A stretch of DNA of 64,000 nucleotides from Agapanthus africanus (GCA_030015575.1 CM057347.1:406938248-407002247); one strand, 5' to 3'. Numbered from the stretch's first letter, positions 1-11,992 are shown. Program-made: numbers and translations. The notes: generated by a model from the letters alone, not told the origin.

Positions 1-927
1 ATCTTCGCTAAAAAAACTGTTTATGATAGAAAACTCGTCTCCCCCAAGATTATTCTCCCACAAAGAACCGTGAGGACTTTTAACTTGGAGAGAACACTTG
101 CTTAACTTGTTTTATTTGGCGATTGGAAACTTAACGAGTTTTGGGTCAATGACTCCCAAACTAGATGGTTTTAGGGCATTAGGTATGGAGACATCCCTGA
201 GACTTAATTACCCAAGTTACCAAGATCACAAAATAAAAGACTCATTTAGTTTGCGTTTAAATATTCTGAAAGCAGTGAGAACGGAGATATAGCCAGTTTT
301 TTCTTTTTAATCCGAAAACGTGTTCATGTGGATAAGGTGTGTAATCACTCCAACAAGGTTCCAGATGGATTATTTTTCAGACTTTTAGCTTTTTTGAAAA
401 TCTCAATAATATCCTTCATATCTACTTCACTTTGTGAACTATTCTTGATGTTACTTAATTCAGAACAAACATGTTTGATCCTAAAGGTTTTTATTCATTT
501 TCAAAAAATTTGAAGTCATGTCAGACATTCATCTAATTCTCAAAAACTCATGACACGTGTAAAATGATATAAAAGACGTATATTAGATACGGTTAAACTC
601 AAAGATGGGTTATTTTTTGGGTTTTCATTCTCTCGAAAAAGATTTAGTTATTTCTATCTTATCAACCGAATCGTCAGATTTCGAGTCTAAGTTCCTCCAC
701 TAGCTAACATGACGAAAAAGTTTTTATGTTTTGGAAATTTTTTCAATTTTTATGGGTTTTAAAATGTATGCAATGCAGAATATACACAAGATGCAGCAAA
801 ATAAATGGAGTGCTCACCCCCAAACTTGAGTTTTACGATGTCCTCATCGTTGCCTCCATCTCCGGTAGCTAGACTTAGACATCAGGGTGAGAATTTATTC
901 ACAAAAAAAGAATAAAACTAAGACTAA
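1..927 (-). other. Athila-type 3' spacer region, non-coding
   Basis: There is no convincing reading frame. On the minus strand the purine tract AAGTTTGGGGG (817-827) follows the phrase GATGAGGACATCG and precedes AAAACCCATAAAAATT. The same order occurs at 49505-49620 in the complete Athila-like element. A second shared phrase, about a TAATGCCCTAA box followed by TTTGGGAGTCA near 145-180, matches 50075-50105. This identifies the region as the long spacer between the coding region and the 3' LTR. Confidence 0.55.
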
Positions 928-1193
928 TTACAGTATATACAAGTTAAGAGATTGTGTTAGTTCAGAAATTAATACCAGCCATTCCAAAATTTTGTCGATA
1001 TATGGCCAAGGCTGGTAAAAAAAAAGGTATATAAACAAGAAAAAGAAAAAGAAAATGTTGGTTGTATGGTTAGTAGTTATTAAAGGGCATGGGTGCGTGA
1101 AGGTAGGGATCAGAAGACGCTGAGTCAAAGAATTGTTGCCCGAATGAATTGTATGTTCAAGAAATATGTGTTGAGTTCCGAGGTCAGGTTAGT
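928..1193 (-). pseudogene. Remnant of the C-terminal Athila coding end
   Basis: Downstream of the 392-codon frame, another minus-strand frame contains the peptide QPWPYIDKILEWLVL. The same place in the complete Athila-like protein (near its C-terminus, about nt 49220-49270) reads QPEHCIDKIFEWLVL. This shows that the two coding regions share ancestry, and that the left-hand element has lost frame continuity here. Nothing is known about what this segment does. Confidence 0.5.
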
Positions 1194-2372
1194 TTAAAAA
1201 CTGGAGTTCATCCTCAAAAAGTTCAGCAAAAGAAAGGTTTGTAGGATGCTTCCAAATTGATCCTGACTCAAACTCACCAAGAATATCAAGTTCATCCGCA
1301 AATATTTCCTCAAAACATGGCATGAAAGAATGTTCTCAAGGCTGTCTTCCTCCCTATACTCCTCCATAATCTTACTCTCATTGCTACAGCTCACATCTTC
1401 CAATACAAGCTCTCCCTCATCACATTCATATATGGGTAGGTCCATGTTATCTAAAAAAGTAGGTTCCCATACTAACGTTTCTTCCGATACAATATCAATA
1501 GGTGATACAAAAATTGTGGGTTCCTGATCCTTGATTTCCTCTAACAATCTATCCCGGCCATACCCATCAAATTCACAAGCTCCCTCCTTTAAAATTGGAG
1601 TGCAAAATTCAGTTGGTGCAAGAATTTCTTCTTCATGTAGTATATCGTTTAAATCAACCTCTAGATCACAAGTGACAAGAGGCTCAGTAGGTACCTGAAG
1701 GCTAGTGTTGGACTGACTTAGAGGGTTTTCTTGTTTGTCCTGATAACATTCAGTCAACTCAATTGTATCATCATCTATAAAATCATCAAAATTTGTTTGA
1801 TCGTTTATCTCACTTAGGTGACTTTCTAAATGACAGACATTTACATAATTAGGTTTCAATTGACAGTGTTCACTCCGTAGAATCCTCACAGCTAAATGTT
1901 TCACTTGTTCTTCAATTCTAGCCAATGATTGAGCTTGAGCAAGAAACAATTGCTCAGATTGTTGTATGAACATGGCTAGCATCGCAGCTGTTTGATTCTC
2001 GACTGCAATCATCACTTCAATACCTTTCTCTAAAGCGGTCAACCTAGCATCCATCTCACTATCATACCCTAATGGAGTGTCAGTTGTTTCAGGAAGGGAG
2101 GGTTGTGACGGTGGTGATGCTAAAGCTGTCATCCCGTCGACCTCTTTCTCTAAATTTTCAATCATTTGATTTATATTTGAAGTGAGACTGGGTTCAAGAG
2201 TTTTAGGTGGGTGACCGATATCAAAATTCTGGGACGGTTGGCCACTCCCTAAGATAGGACAGTTTTCATGAATGTGGGAAGAATCTTGGCAATTTGAACA
2301 AAAGAATTGGGTATGAGTATAAACAAAAGAATGTGGATCGTGAAAAATCAAATCAAACTGTGTATCACCCAT
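1194..2372 (-). CDS. Zinc-knuckle protein of a non-autonomous Athila-like element
   Basis: This is an uninterrupted 392-residue frame starting at the ATG at 2372. A CX2CX4HX4C zinc knuckle lies near the N-terminus (Cys25, Cys28, His33, Cys38). A stretch rich in Leu, Glu and Gln (about 105-168) looks helical and possibly coiled-coil, and the remainder is strongly acidic. Knuckle, then helix, then acidic tail is also the order in the middle of the 966-residue Athila-like protein at 46421-49321. Here the preceding Retrotrans_gag domain and the following aspartic protease are absent. The likely role is RNA binding or particle association in trans, by inference only. It could instead be a decayed gag that happens to stay open, although 392 codons without a stop argues against neutral decay. 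Confidence 0.65.
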   Translation of the reverse strand: MGDTQFDLIFHDPHSFVYTHTQFFCSNCQDSSHIHENCPILGSGQPSQNFDIGHPPKTLEPSLTSNINQMIENLEKEVDGMTALASPPSQPSLPETTDTPLGYDSEMDARLTALEKGIEVMIAVENQTAAMLAMFIQQSEQLFLAQAQSLARIEEQVKHLAVRILRSEHCQLKPNYVNVCHLESHLSEINDQTNFDDFIDDDTIELTECYQDKQENPLSQSNTSLQVPTEPLVTCDLEVDLNDILHEEEILAPTEFCTPILKEGACEFDGYGRDRLLEEIKDQEPTIFVSPIDIVSEETLVWEPTFLDNMDLPIYECDEGELVLEDVSCSNESKIMEEYREEDSLENILSCHVLRKYLRMNLIFLVSLSQDQFGSILQTFLLLNFLRMNSSF

Positions 2373-3618
2373 ATCAACAATAACTCACAAAATCTCATAA
2401 ACAAAGAATATCACACCCCTATCATCTATGTTATGCTAAGTCAACTAGACTTGCTCAAGAACCTGATTGTCGAAGTAAAACTGTGTCGAGAAACGGGCTC
2501 AAGATATACGGATCACAAAGCCAGGTAAGTGCAGAGATAAGAGGAGGTTTTCCAACGCTTTCGCGAAGTTCCTTAATTAGAATAACCCTTTCTCTTTTGG
2601 CTGTTTCGCCGTGAACACTTGCCTAGACACCTTGTGAACGATATATCGTTAAGCGGTGTTCTAAACACAATCAACTTCTCCTAATGAGCGCGAAGTCCTT
2701 AAAGTCAGAGTTCTAGTTGATTTTAAAATTACTGGGGGTATGTAAGAATGCAGTTTTGTATTTGTGGGCTATGGAAAAAGGTGATGAAATTCTTTACCGT
2801 ATCTTATTTGGTTTCGTGCCCTTAATATCCGTATTAAGATGCAAATAAGCAAATCAATAAAAGAATATAAGAAATCAATCAAGCAAGCAATTCTTTTTTC
2901 GTTTTAAGCTTAAGCGCTGCAACAAATACGGGTTAGTTCTCTGTTCAATGGTGGAAAATTGTGCGAAGAATCCTGCAGAAAATAGAATATTGGAATGCGT
3001 CGGATCTGAGCGAAGGTGTTAGAAAAATACGTATCGATGCGATTTTGGGTTTAGAAACCCCCTTTGAAGTGATTACGGGTATTTGAATGTTCGCTTACGC
3101 GGGTCAAACTACCCGGATCTTTGGCACTGTACTTCACTAATGTCTTGCAATTGAATTTGGACCTTGCTCCACACGATCGCTTTTCGTAATCCCGTCGAAA
3201 TCTGAAAATGTCGGAAAATACGATATTTAGTGCCAAAAAGCGATATATCTGTCCAAACTCCTGCACACACAAAATTATAAAAATCAAACAATACCAATAG
3301 AGTACTAACAAGCAACTGGAGACACCACAAGAAGAAAAAATCCAAAACACCCAGAGGGGACCGGCGGCGCCGGATTTCAAGGAATTTCGCCGGCCAATTT
3401 GAAAACTTTGGTGCTCGAATTTTGGGTGGGTTCTCTAGGTTATATTAACAATCTTTTGGTACACTTTGATTTTTCATTTTAATTACAGGGTGATTGTAGG
3501 TTACAACAACAGAGAGAAAAGTTAGAAAATTAAGTTTTTTGTTAGTTTTGAAGAAATTTGAGTTAATGGTTAGTTTGTTAGTACGAACCAGAAATAACAA
3601 TACCTAATGACTACCAAT
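2373..3618 (-). other. Leader (5' UTR) of the left Athila-like element, with GC-rich palindrome pair
   Basis: This is untranslated leader between the PBS and the ATG at 2372. Small frames here have no recognisable domain. A GC-rich pair of inverted repeats sits at 3356-3374 and 3386-3396, about 225-280 nt downstream of the PBS. It resembles a pair in the same element's LTR at 4905-4948. Confidence 0.5.
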
Positions 3619-3636
3619 TCCGCGGCAATGGCGCCA
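3619..3636 (-). other. Primer-binding site (tRNA-Asp type)
   Basis: The minus strand reads TGGCGCCATTGCCGCGGA. The 3' end of plant tRNA-Asp(GUC) predicts TGGCGCCGTTGCCGGGGA, so 16 of 18 positions match. It begins seven bases after the LTR end (...CCCGACA). The two mismatches may be decay. Confidence 0.75.
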
Positions 3637-3642
3637 AAAACT

Positions 3643-5085
3643 TGTCGGGACTTCACCCGCGCGTGCAAACGTGCATATTTTGGAAAATGAATGGTTTTAA
3701 GAAATAGTTGCACACGCGAGCCCGGTCTCGTTTTAAAATTTATAAACCGCAAGTGCACGGCGCGTTGTAGCGAGCCGGCAAGTACGGGTCGATCCACAGG
3801 AAATTGGTGATTAGGTATTGTTGCTTAAGGTTCGAGAAATAAAGAATTAGGGTTTGTTGTCAAGAATTATAAAATACGAAAACTAGAAACAAGTTAAGAA
3901 GAAAGGTGGTCGTTGCTTTGGATCGGATGGTTGAATCGCGGCGATTTCTTCGACGCTCCCTTGATCATGAGTTGTCCATCCTTTTTTCGATCCCGAAGTG
4001 AAGCATGACTTGTCAAGGCGGTTGCGAAGCACAAATCATCAAGTTATCGGATTTCGACGCAAAACACGAAACGAATCCGTTTTGTTAACTTACCGTTTGT
4101 ATGTCCAAGTTTGAGGTATCAACACTAAGCAAAAGGGTTAGCAAGCATACCACAATATCAAAAACACAAATTAGTGAGTGAGAGCAAGTAGTTTTAGTGT
4201 TAAATTTGCTAAGTGTTTGAGATAGTATAGGGTATATGAAAACAAGAAGTGTGTCAAGCAACTTGTAACAAAATACCATATCTAAACTTAGCAACCTCAA
4301 TACTAAATTGATTCTAACCTTAAGCTTGCAAAATGTGGTTTTTGGAGAGAATATGGTATGTGATGAGATTACCAAGTAACTATGGAATCAAAATACCATA
4401 TCAAACTAATCCAAGTTACAATCTTAAGTTTATAACCACAATATAAGCACATGAAACATTAACAAGAGGAGGAGGAAGGCAAAGCCATTTATCTCACATT
4501 CTTACCATTATCACAACCAAGAGATTACTCTAACATAATAACAAAAGAATTGAAAATAACAAGAAGAAAAAAAAATAAAGCAAAAAGAAAGCAATTATAT
4601 TAACACTTGAATGGGTTGAGATACAAGATGTTGGTTACTTGTTCAACCTCCATAATGAAACTCTCAAATGAAAGCTTCAAGAGGGAAGAAGAAGGAAAAA
4701 CCAAGCATAAGCTCATACAACTCTCAAGCTAAACCAAAAACTAAACTAAACTATGGAATATGTGCATCTCATTTTTTTATATGCCCCTTCTCTCTAAATC
4801 TGTTATGGTATTTATAGACTCAACACCAGAATAAACAAACAATAAAAATATGATGATGTGATCACAATAAACAACCAGAAGAAAAATGGGGACATTTGGA
4901 GACAGGGGACCCGGTGGTGCCGGTCATTTAGTGGGGTCTCCCCGGTCCAATCTTGGGCAATGGGGCTCGTGTTGGTATGGTGCACTCGAGTGCTCTTCAT
5001 GATCTCTCTGGTGCTGTTTGATTTCTCTATTTAATCCTGATTTTTGCTAAGAAGATTTGGAGGGAAACTTGATGCTTTATATCAC
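3643..5085 (-). repeat. 5' LTR of the left Athila-like element
   Basis: On the minus strand the LTR appears to start TGATGTGATATAAAGC (about 5085) and ends AAGTCCCGACA at 3643. It contains a TATAAATA box (4809-4816) and the phrase GTGGATCGACCCGTACTTG near its end, close to that of the solo LTR at 38765-39954. The GC-rich pair at 4905-4948 lies just upstream of the TATA box. The 3' boundary is fixed by the PBS; the 5' boundary is a best guess. Confidence 0.6.
4809..4816 (-). promoter_or_regulatory. TATA box in LTR
   Basis: TATAAATA on the minus strand, placed in the U3 part of the LTR ahead of the predicted transcript start. Confidence 0.45.
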
Positions 5086-6109
5086 ATCAATACTTTTTGC
5101 ATTAACTCACACCTCAACTCATACATTCCCACTTGCACAAGTTGTGCCAAGGCAGTCCCACCATGGTCCAAGAATCAAAGAGCCAGTGTCACACTTGTAA
5201 TGCGTTGGACCAAAATTGTGTACACTTTTATTTGTTGCAAAAGAACTCTTTGAATATTGATCGGTTTTCTGTTCTGATTGCAGTGTCGGCTCACAAATGT
5301 CATATCCATGATTTTGAGTATATTTTCCAGTATTTTGTCACGAATACTTGTAATCTGTATTTACTGAGCAAACACTGGTTAATAGTACCGCTATATACAA
5401 AATCGGTAATGAATAAGTGGTATTAAAATGCAATTTTCTGAGATGAACTGGTACCTACGTGACAACCTGGCCATTGATTCATAAGTTGTAGCCCATCCCT
5501 GTAAATTACTTAATTCACCCTCGTTGTTTCTTATATACTCGATTTTCATTTTTATTCCAACCGCGTTTATTATATCCATATGATTATATATGACATTTTG
5601 ATTATAATCTATATTTTGAAATCAAACATCTTACTGTTATTCTTACCTCGATTCCTTTCTTTATATCACGAGCAACCATTTTGTTTTATTTTGTTGCTCA
5701 CTTGCATAGGTTGTTGTATGTGATTTAATATTTGCTGAACCGTGGTTTGCTTACTGCTTATTTTAATAAATTTTACAGATAGCATAAAGTTCGAAGTGAG
5801 CTAGCAGGTCAACTCATTGAAGTATTTAAGGTTCTACTTTTGGCTAATAATTTTAGAATTTAATATTTTAATAAAGTGATTTATAAGAAAATAATTTGAG
5901 AGTTTAGAGTTATTTAATTTTTTGATTGATGGCATATATTGGAATCTTTACTGATAATTTTTTTTATTTAGGGTTTATTTTTATTTTGGAGCTAAAATGA
6001 TTTTTAGGCCTTGCAGTTTCTAGCGACGGTAATTGCGGCCGGTCACACCAAAAATGTGTAATATTTAATAGATGAATTTGGGGCATGACCACCTAGGTTT
6101 GATTAGAGT
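5086..6109 (+). other. Unassigned AT-rich DNA
   Basis: I see no gene, terminal repeat or protein motif here. Short frames (for example 5044-5253) carry no domain signal. It may be eroded transposon sequence or the local non-repeat background. Confidence 0.3.
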
Positions 6110-6406
6110 GGGAGAGGCGGCCAAGAGCGGTCACGAATAAAGAGAGATTTTGCGAGAGAGGGTATTTATCTGTAAAGAAAGGTGAGAAGTTGGTGTAATC
6201 TTTTGTAATTATTTTTCATAGTGGAAGTTCCCATCGCGATTGCAGGATTATCTGCTAGTTATGCCGAACCTGGGTAAATATTATGTATTTTTGTTGGTGT
6301 GTTCTTTTCGTATGATTTGGAATTTGCCAGATAGTTCTTTTTCAATATACCCTAAAACAAAGGTCTTGAATTTCCATTGCCCAGCAGATACGTAATCCTT
6401 ACAACA
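6110..6406 (+). repeat. Copia A 5' LTR, truncated
   Basis: Matches the 3' LTR from the phrase around 6116 (GGCCAAGAGCGGTCACG against GACCAAGCACGGTCGTG) through the shared end AATCCTTACAACA at 6406. The upstream third of the LTR is missing or unrecognisable. Confidence 0.7.
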
Positions 6407-6408
6407 AG

Positions 6409-6420
6409 TGGTTACAGAGC
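6409..6420 (+). other. Copia A primer-binding site
   Basis: TGGTTACAGAGC, one insertion/deletion away from the usual initiator-Met site TGGTATCAGAGC, two bases after the LTR end. Confidence 0.65.
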
Positions 6421-6480
6421 ATCAGACTCGGTTATTCGGAGATTTTAGGAAGATGAAAACTAAAAACTATTAGGATATGG

Positions 6481-8520
6481 TGCTATCGTTGCAACACTTG
6501 CGAACCAAGGTGGAATTTAAAACAAGAATTTTTAAAGCAAACACCACAATCCGAAAACCTTAAATCATCCATACACTAGTAGTTGTCAAAATCTAGAGAG
6601 CATAAAAAACTAAATTAGAAGTTTAGAGATGGCTACAACCTTTGTAGTGTGTCCACTCTCTGGTGGAAGACCCAAATTAGACTCTATGGCCAAAGGATCG
6701 AGCTTGCTTGTGGACCTTCTCGCCGAAGATGATCCAATTCGAAGAAAATCCAATCCAACCTTCAAATTCACCAAAGAACTCTTGTTTGTGAAGTAACTTG
6801 CTCTCACAATTTACTAGAATAGAGAGGAAGAAGATTATGTAAAGAAAACTCTCTCTTTTCTTTTAGTTCTTTCTTTTCCAGAAAACATGAAGAGAAGGAA
6901 GAAGAAGCTCTCATATTTTTTGCTTAGAAAAATTACGAAGAGAATGAGAAAAAATATTATTCTCATATCTTTCTCATTTTCTCTCTTCCACATATCACTT
7001 GAAAGAGGGTGGGTATGGATGTGGCCCCCATCTTTTTCACATGGCATCCACATGCCACAAATGACAAATGGAGTATATGTATTATATACAAATACATTGT
7101 ATGTATCCATATACGTACAAAAGAGAGAGTGAATATGTATCATATACATAAACAATATTATATATATATATTTATATATAAAGAGAGAGAATAAATTTAT
7201 CATATACATAAACATATTATGTATCATATACATAATAATACATTAGTATCATATACTAATGAGAGAGGGAGTGTGTGTATCATATACACAATACCAACAA
7301 CCATATCACATATATGGGTATTTAGTCAACACTTGACTTAATAATCTGGTTTATAAATAAACCGGCTAGTATTATCAAATGTCTGATTAATTCACGCGTA
7401 TCATATACATTTGTTTAATTGAAATCCCATACATATCTCCATACGCATGCCACATCATCATTTCACCTGAGTAGAGAAACCCTATGTGTGGAATTCTAAA
7501 GACTCAATAATATGCTGGCAGTGAGTTATTGGATCATATCCATAACCCACAAGTATGTCAGCCGCACTAGCTGTATGTAATGGCTACTGAGATATATGTC
7601 AAAAGAAAGGTCGACAAGCAAACTCATCCGTACCCAACAGAGCCTATCAATGACGATCACCGTATAGTCTGGTCTCTTCGTCGAAGAGTGTCTCATTCCA
7701 GGTCCGGGGGTGGATCCTGTCAGACCCTCAATAACGCAATAAGTCATGCCGATGTCAAACTCATAACCATCCGAGATACAACTGATAACACTTATCAGTT
7801 TATCTCAACCTCCCTCGCTAAGTACTTAGGGTTATAGTGTATCAAGTACAACGCGACATCAACTCTCTATACCGGGAGAAACGAATCTTATCTCGATTGC
7901 TCACTGTCTCTATGTGCTTTGAGACCGTACACAACTAAAACCTGTATACAAAGCACTTTAAAGACGTGGTTGGGTAGTAATCAATGTACAGTGGGAACAC
8001 ACACAGGACACTATGACGATCTCAGGTCAAAAAACAACCATGTACTCATGTCACCGGAGAACTGCTATCTAAAAATAGGTATAATACCATCTAGGAGTTC
8101 TCGACGAGTTTGCTCGGTGTACTCATTCTCCAATGAGCACCTGTATACAATCTTTGGTGTCAAACACTGATGGCTGTGGGACCAACCATCGCCCTGGTCG
8201 GGGTCAAAAAACGTATACACTAATCTACTCTGGAGTACCGATGCACAGTCTCGATACTTCCACGACTAGGAACATTTGAGGATGTTCTTATAGACTACTC
8301 AGGTCCCACTAGTATGACCGCATCATAATCCTGGTAGTTAAGCAAAAATCCTATGGATTTTATCAACATGTATTAGCGATACGTAATAACAAGTAAAATA
8401 TATACACATGAAAGATAAAGACAAACCAGATAGTATACTATCATATCGAGTAAGAATTTTCTGTATATATATGTCCAAGCATAATTACAATAATTGCCTC
8501 TAGGGCACACATATCTAACA
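6481..8520 (-). repeat. Solo copia LTR, minus strand
   Basis: On the minus strand it starts TGTTAGATATGTG at 8520 and ends GCAACGATAGCA at 6481. The interior shares many phrases with the LTRs of copia B and C (for example GATAGTATACTATCTGG followed by TTTGTCTTTATC), placing all three in one superfamily. No PBS, PPT or coding remnant adjoins it, so it is a solo LTR. The flanks read TATGG and CAAAG, so no TSD is visible. They nevertheless join cleanly as ATGG|CAAAGTAC, the start of copia A gag. Confidence 0.75.
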
Positions 8521-8722
8521 CAAAGTACAAGATAGAGAAGTTCGACGGTCGTAACAATTTCAGTTTATGGAAGTTAGAGGTGACCACAGTTTTGAAGCAG
8601 CAGGGTGTTCACAAGATAGTTTTCGCAAGAGATAAGATACCGAAAGAGACTACAAATATAGAGTTGGAGGCGGTAGAAGAGAAGGCGCACAGTTTGTTGC
8701 ATCTTTACTTAGCGGACGTGGT
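8521..8722 (+). pseudogene. Copia A gag, N-terminal segment
   Basis: An open stretch with the copia gag N-terminal pattern KYKIEKFDGRNNFSLWKLEV, followed by a helical segment ending LHLYLADVV. The start codon is the ATG at 6477-6479, separated from this piece by the solo LTR. The frame is cut at 8722 by the next solo LTR and resumes at 12946. Gag would form the cytoplasmic virus-like particle. Confidence 0.75.
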
Positions 8723-9080
8723 TGTAGAGTGTTTTTCGTCACTCCATTGAGATGGGAATGCACGTGCTTATTAGGCGTATTACAGATTCCCCCTGCGTAG
8801 GGTAGGACAGGGTTTATTGATTGTGGGGATCCGAATCTCTGGCAACCGCAGACTAAGCTATCATTAATTACCCCTCGCTTTTAGAGCAAGAGAACCTCCG
8901 ATTGACGGGTAAAACTAGTTATGCGAACTCAATGTGTAGTGTGCGTATGTTGTGTTTTGAAGGGGTCTTGAACGTATCGGGGGCCTCGCAGAGTTTACAG
9001 GGGTCCAGTTACCCGGATAGCGGGCTAGAGGTCAAGGGGGACTAGCAGCCCCCTTGCAAGGTACAGGGCAGCGTCTGTTT

Positions 9081-11920
9081 TGTCACGTCCCGGTTCCCAA
9101 TAAACGGAAATGGTGACGTGGCAAGCCCACGACGTATTACTATGAAAATACGTTAAGCGTAATTAAGCAATACAACAATGAGTAAGAATGACAAGAGTAA
9201 TAAAATGAAACAACAACTTTATTAACATTCAACTTTACATACAACTGTCTGGAAATAAAAGATACAATAATAATGCAAATACCTAAACAATGGCATATTG
9301 AAACTAAGTACAGGTTGTAAGAAGTTAGTAGTTTGGCCGAGTAGTAAACTGGTCCAAGTCCTCCTGACGCGGCTCTTTGTCCTCAGAGTCCGGTCCTCCT
9401 GACGAACATTCCAAAGAAAGAAAACAGAAAGGAATGTCGTCAGCGAACTAGTGCTCGATAAGTCCCAAAAGAAGTAAGAGAAGATAGTATATAATGTGAA
9501 TAGAAAGCAAATGACAGTGGACGGTAAAGTTGTATATGATCATTCACAGGTATAAGATAGTTATTCTAACGTGGTTATTTGTAGTTTGATAAAAAAAGTA
9601 TTCATGTATATGAGAGGAGTCCATCTTACCCCGTGGACTATGGTAACATGTAGTACAAGGCCCCGTTATAACCCACGGGACAACGGCATGTGAATTCATA
9701 TAGGTGTCTTTTAAAGTGACCTCTCGTGCCATGACATACGTTCCGTACCAATCTACCCTTTATCCCCGTGTATTGTATTATATAGATTAAGCTTAGAGGC
9801 CTTGACCGAATCCATGGATATAAAATGTACAGGTTCATGTTCAAGATGTAATCATGTATTCAGGTATTCATATCAAGTTATAACCATGGTTTGGTCAAGT
9901 CGAGTCAAGTATTCGAGTTTGAGTTTGATATTTGAATTCGAGTGTTCAGGTTCATGATCAAGTATTCAAGTTCGTGTTTGATTTTGGATTCTTGTTTGAG
10001 TTTGGATTCAGGTTGGAGTCAGAATCTTATGAAAGGATTTAGTTCTTGAATTTCTTAAGTTCGAGAGTAATCGGGCAACTGCTGCACATGGATGACAGGA
10101 TTTGTGTCTTTTCTAAGACAATTGCCATTGATAACTCCGTTAAACTTGTCTAGTCTGAATAGGCAAGCACTCACTTTCTTCGGCTTTCCAGGACTCAAGA
10201 GAAATGACACCGCTTAAACCTATATTAATTCAGAGTCATTAAATATATATATTTTTTTGTTGTTTACTTTGTATTTATATTATGTTTATTTCTCAAGGGG
10301 GTTTTATAAAAAATACTTTAATGTTGTTTAGAAATAAACCTCGATGGTGATTTATAATATTTAGGGTTTTTATGAACAAGTATTTTAATTTAGATGGTGT
10401 TTTAGTGATAAAACCTAGTTTTTTAAAAGTTTATCGTATTTTTATGAAAACTAGCTCTTTTGGAATCTTGATGGTATTTTATTAAAATTTCAATATTATT
10501 TTTAAAAATATATTTTCACAAGTTTTTTTTACTGAAAATACGGATTGGTAGTTTTATATAAATTTTTCAAAGATTGTTTTGTTTAGAAAAATCGTATTTT
10601 ATTTCCTTCGAGACCGAATACTCCGTGAGGAGCTCTGCATTTCGCTCTACTATCTCAAGGATGTGCGATAATCCGCACCATCCATTAGCGGCTCTCCTAA
10701 CGAGCGTTGTAAAGGCGCAATTGCCAATGATTCAAAAATATCGATAAAAACGTTTTTTTTAATAAAAGTGATGGTATTTATTTGAAAAACGTATTCTCTT
10801 AAATTAACCATACATCTAAATCTTATGCTATGAATCAAAAGTGTGCATGTAGGGTAGGTTGTTACCGTGAATGTTCTACAGGTACATATGCTGGTTATCG
10901 ATAATACGGTTATATTAAAGCTCATGGTATTTTTCTGAAAATGTTCATTGGACATGAAATTTTCGTTACATGATAAGGAAATTGATGTGCATATTCCATT
11001 GAAATGATATTAGAGAATTCGTATGAACTTTAAAATATGGCAAAGTAACAAAAATTAGTTTAAATGTTTAGAATACATGTTAACTCCGCTTTTGTCGATA
11101 TATTTTAAAAATTATTTTGAAGTGAAAAGAGAGAGAGAGAGATAAAGGGGCTTACCGGTTGAGTAGTGCTAGGAAGAGGGTAAGAAGGGATAGGAGGCTC
11201 CGTGGAGTCGCGGTAGCTCCGGAAACAATTCCGATCTTCAACGAAAAAGGCTTGATCGCTAATTCCTCTTTGACTAATCTTAACTCAACTTGTACTTAGA
11301 GAGTTTTGAGGATTTTTGATAGAATTTCATAATAGGGGAGAGCTAGGGAAATGGTGTGATATTTATAGTGAAGAATTTAAGATTTGGGAATTAAAAATTG
11401 GATTAAAAGAATTAAAATTAGTATTAAATGATGAATTGAATGATCACTGTTTAATTGCAGGGAAATCAAACAGTGCAGGGGAGTAGAGGGGAGTCGAAGG
11501 GACTTATATGCAAATCATGGAGACGATTGGTGCAAGGTGGACCATTGGCGGCGGTAATTAGAGGAAAATGGGTCGTCAAATTTTTGCCAAATACCTCGAG
11601 ATTCGTGCCACGTGGTTTAATCTGTGTTTACTCCTCATTGCGCCTTTTTGATTTTTCTGAAAATTTTCAATTCTCCATGAATTGCACGTGCAACTCTTGG
11701 GCTTCCAAAAAATTTAAATAGAAAAATCTTAAAAATAATTGGGACTGAGGGGATTCGAACACACAGGCTATGTCACAGTAGTGCAGATGCTTTATCAGTG
11801 AGCTACAAATTGTTTCTTGCTTTTATTAAACAAATTTAACTTATAACTCTACAACTGGCTGTAATACTCTTTCTATACAATAAACAATTAATTTTGTACA
11901 GGGATTTCAGAGTCGTTACA
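9081..11920 (-). repeat. Solo gypsy LTR (Tekay/Del-like) nested in the solo LTR
   Basis: On the minus strand it starts TGTAACGACTCTGAAATCCC at 11920 and ends GGGACGTGACA at 9081. These termini resemble those of the Tekay-like LTR at 21671 (TGTAACACTTTGG...GTGACA) and of the LARD-like LTR (...GTCGTGACA). The flanks are TGTTT and TATTT, a TSD with one G/A transition. No internal sequence adjoins it. It carries a tRNA-like segment at 11741-11812. Confidence 0.75.
11741..11812 (-). other. tRNA-like sequence inside the solo LTR
   Basis: The minus strand reads an A-box-like TAGCTCACTGATAAAGC and, about 35 nt later, a B-box-like GTGTTCGAATCCCC, with overall length near 70 nt. The D-arm and T-arm are recognisable, but the anticodon arm and acceptor pairing are poor. 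It is not a functional tRNA gene. It may be a tRNA-derived stretch of the LTR or a fossil SINE head. Confidence 0.45.
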
Positions 11921-11992
11921 TATTTTGAGTGTGGAGCGTATAAAAAAAAGAGGGGTGAGGAGCGTCCTAAAGACGCGTGAGGCAATATGTGA

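Larger units (their letters stand above)
1..5085 (-). mobile_element. Athila-like non-autonomous LTR retrotransposon, 5' part, cut by window edge
   Basis: Read on the minus strand, this runs from a 5' LTR (3643 to about 5085) through a tRNA-Asp-type PBS, a leader of about 1.2 kb, a 392-codon reading frame and a spacer with an Athila-type purine tract; the 3' LTR lies left of position 1. Assignment to the Athila group is by the PBS, by spacer text shared with the complete element at 43477-52589 (a purine tract followed by the phrase AAAACCCATAAAAATT), and by a shared peptide near the end of both coding regions. No gag core, protease, RT or integrase is visible. The outer LTR boundary is approximate because no target-site duplication can be checked. 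Confidence 0.7.

Noticed and set aside
6835..7233. Minus-strand 132-codon frame rich in Tyr, Met and Ile
   Set aside because: AT-rich TATATA-type sequence within a solo LTR; low complexity.
11740..11812. Functional tRNA gene
   Set aside because: Anticodon and acceptor stems are not convincing; only A- and B-box-like parts are visible.
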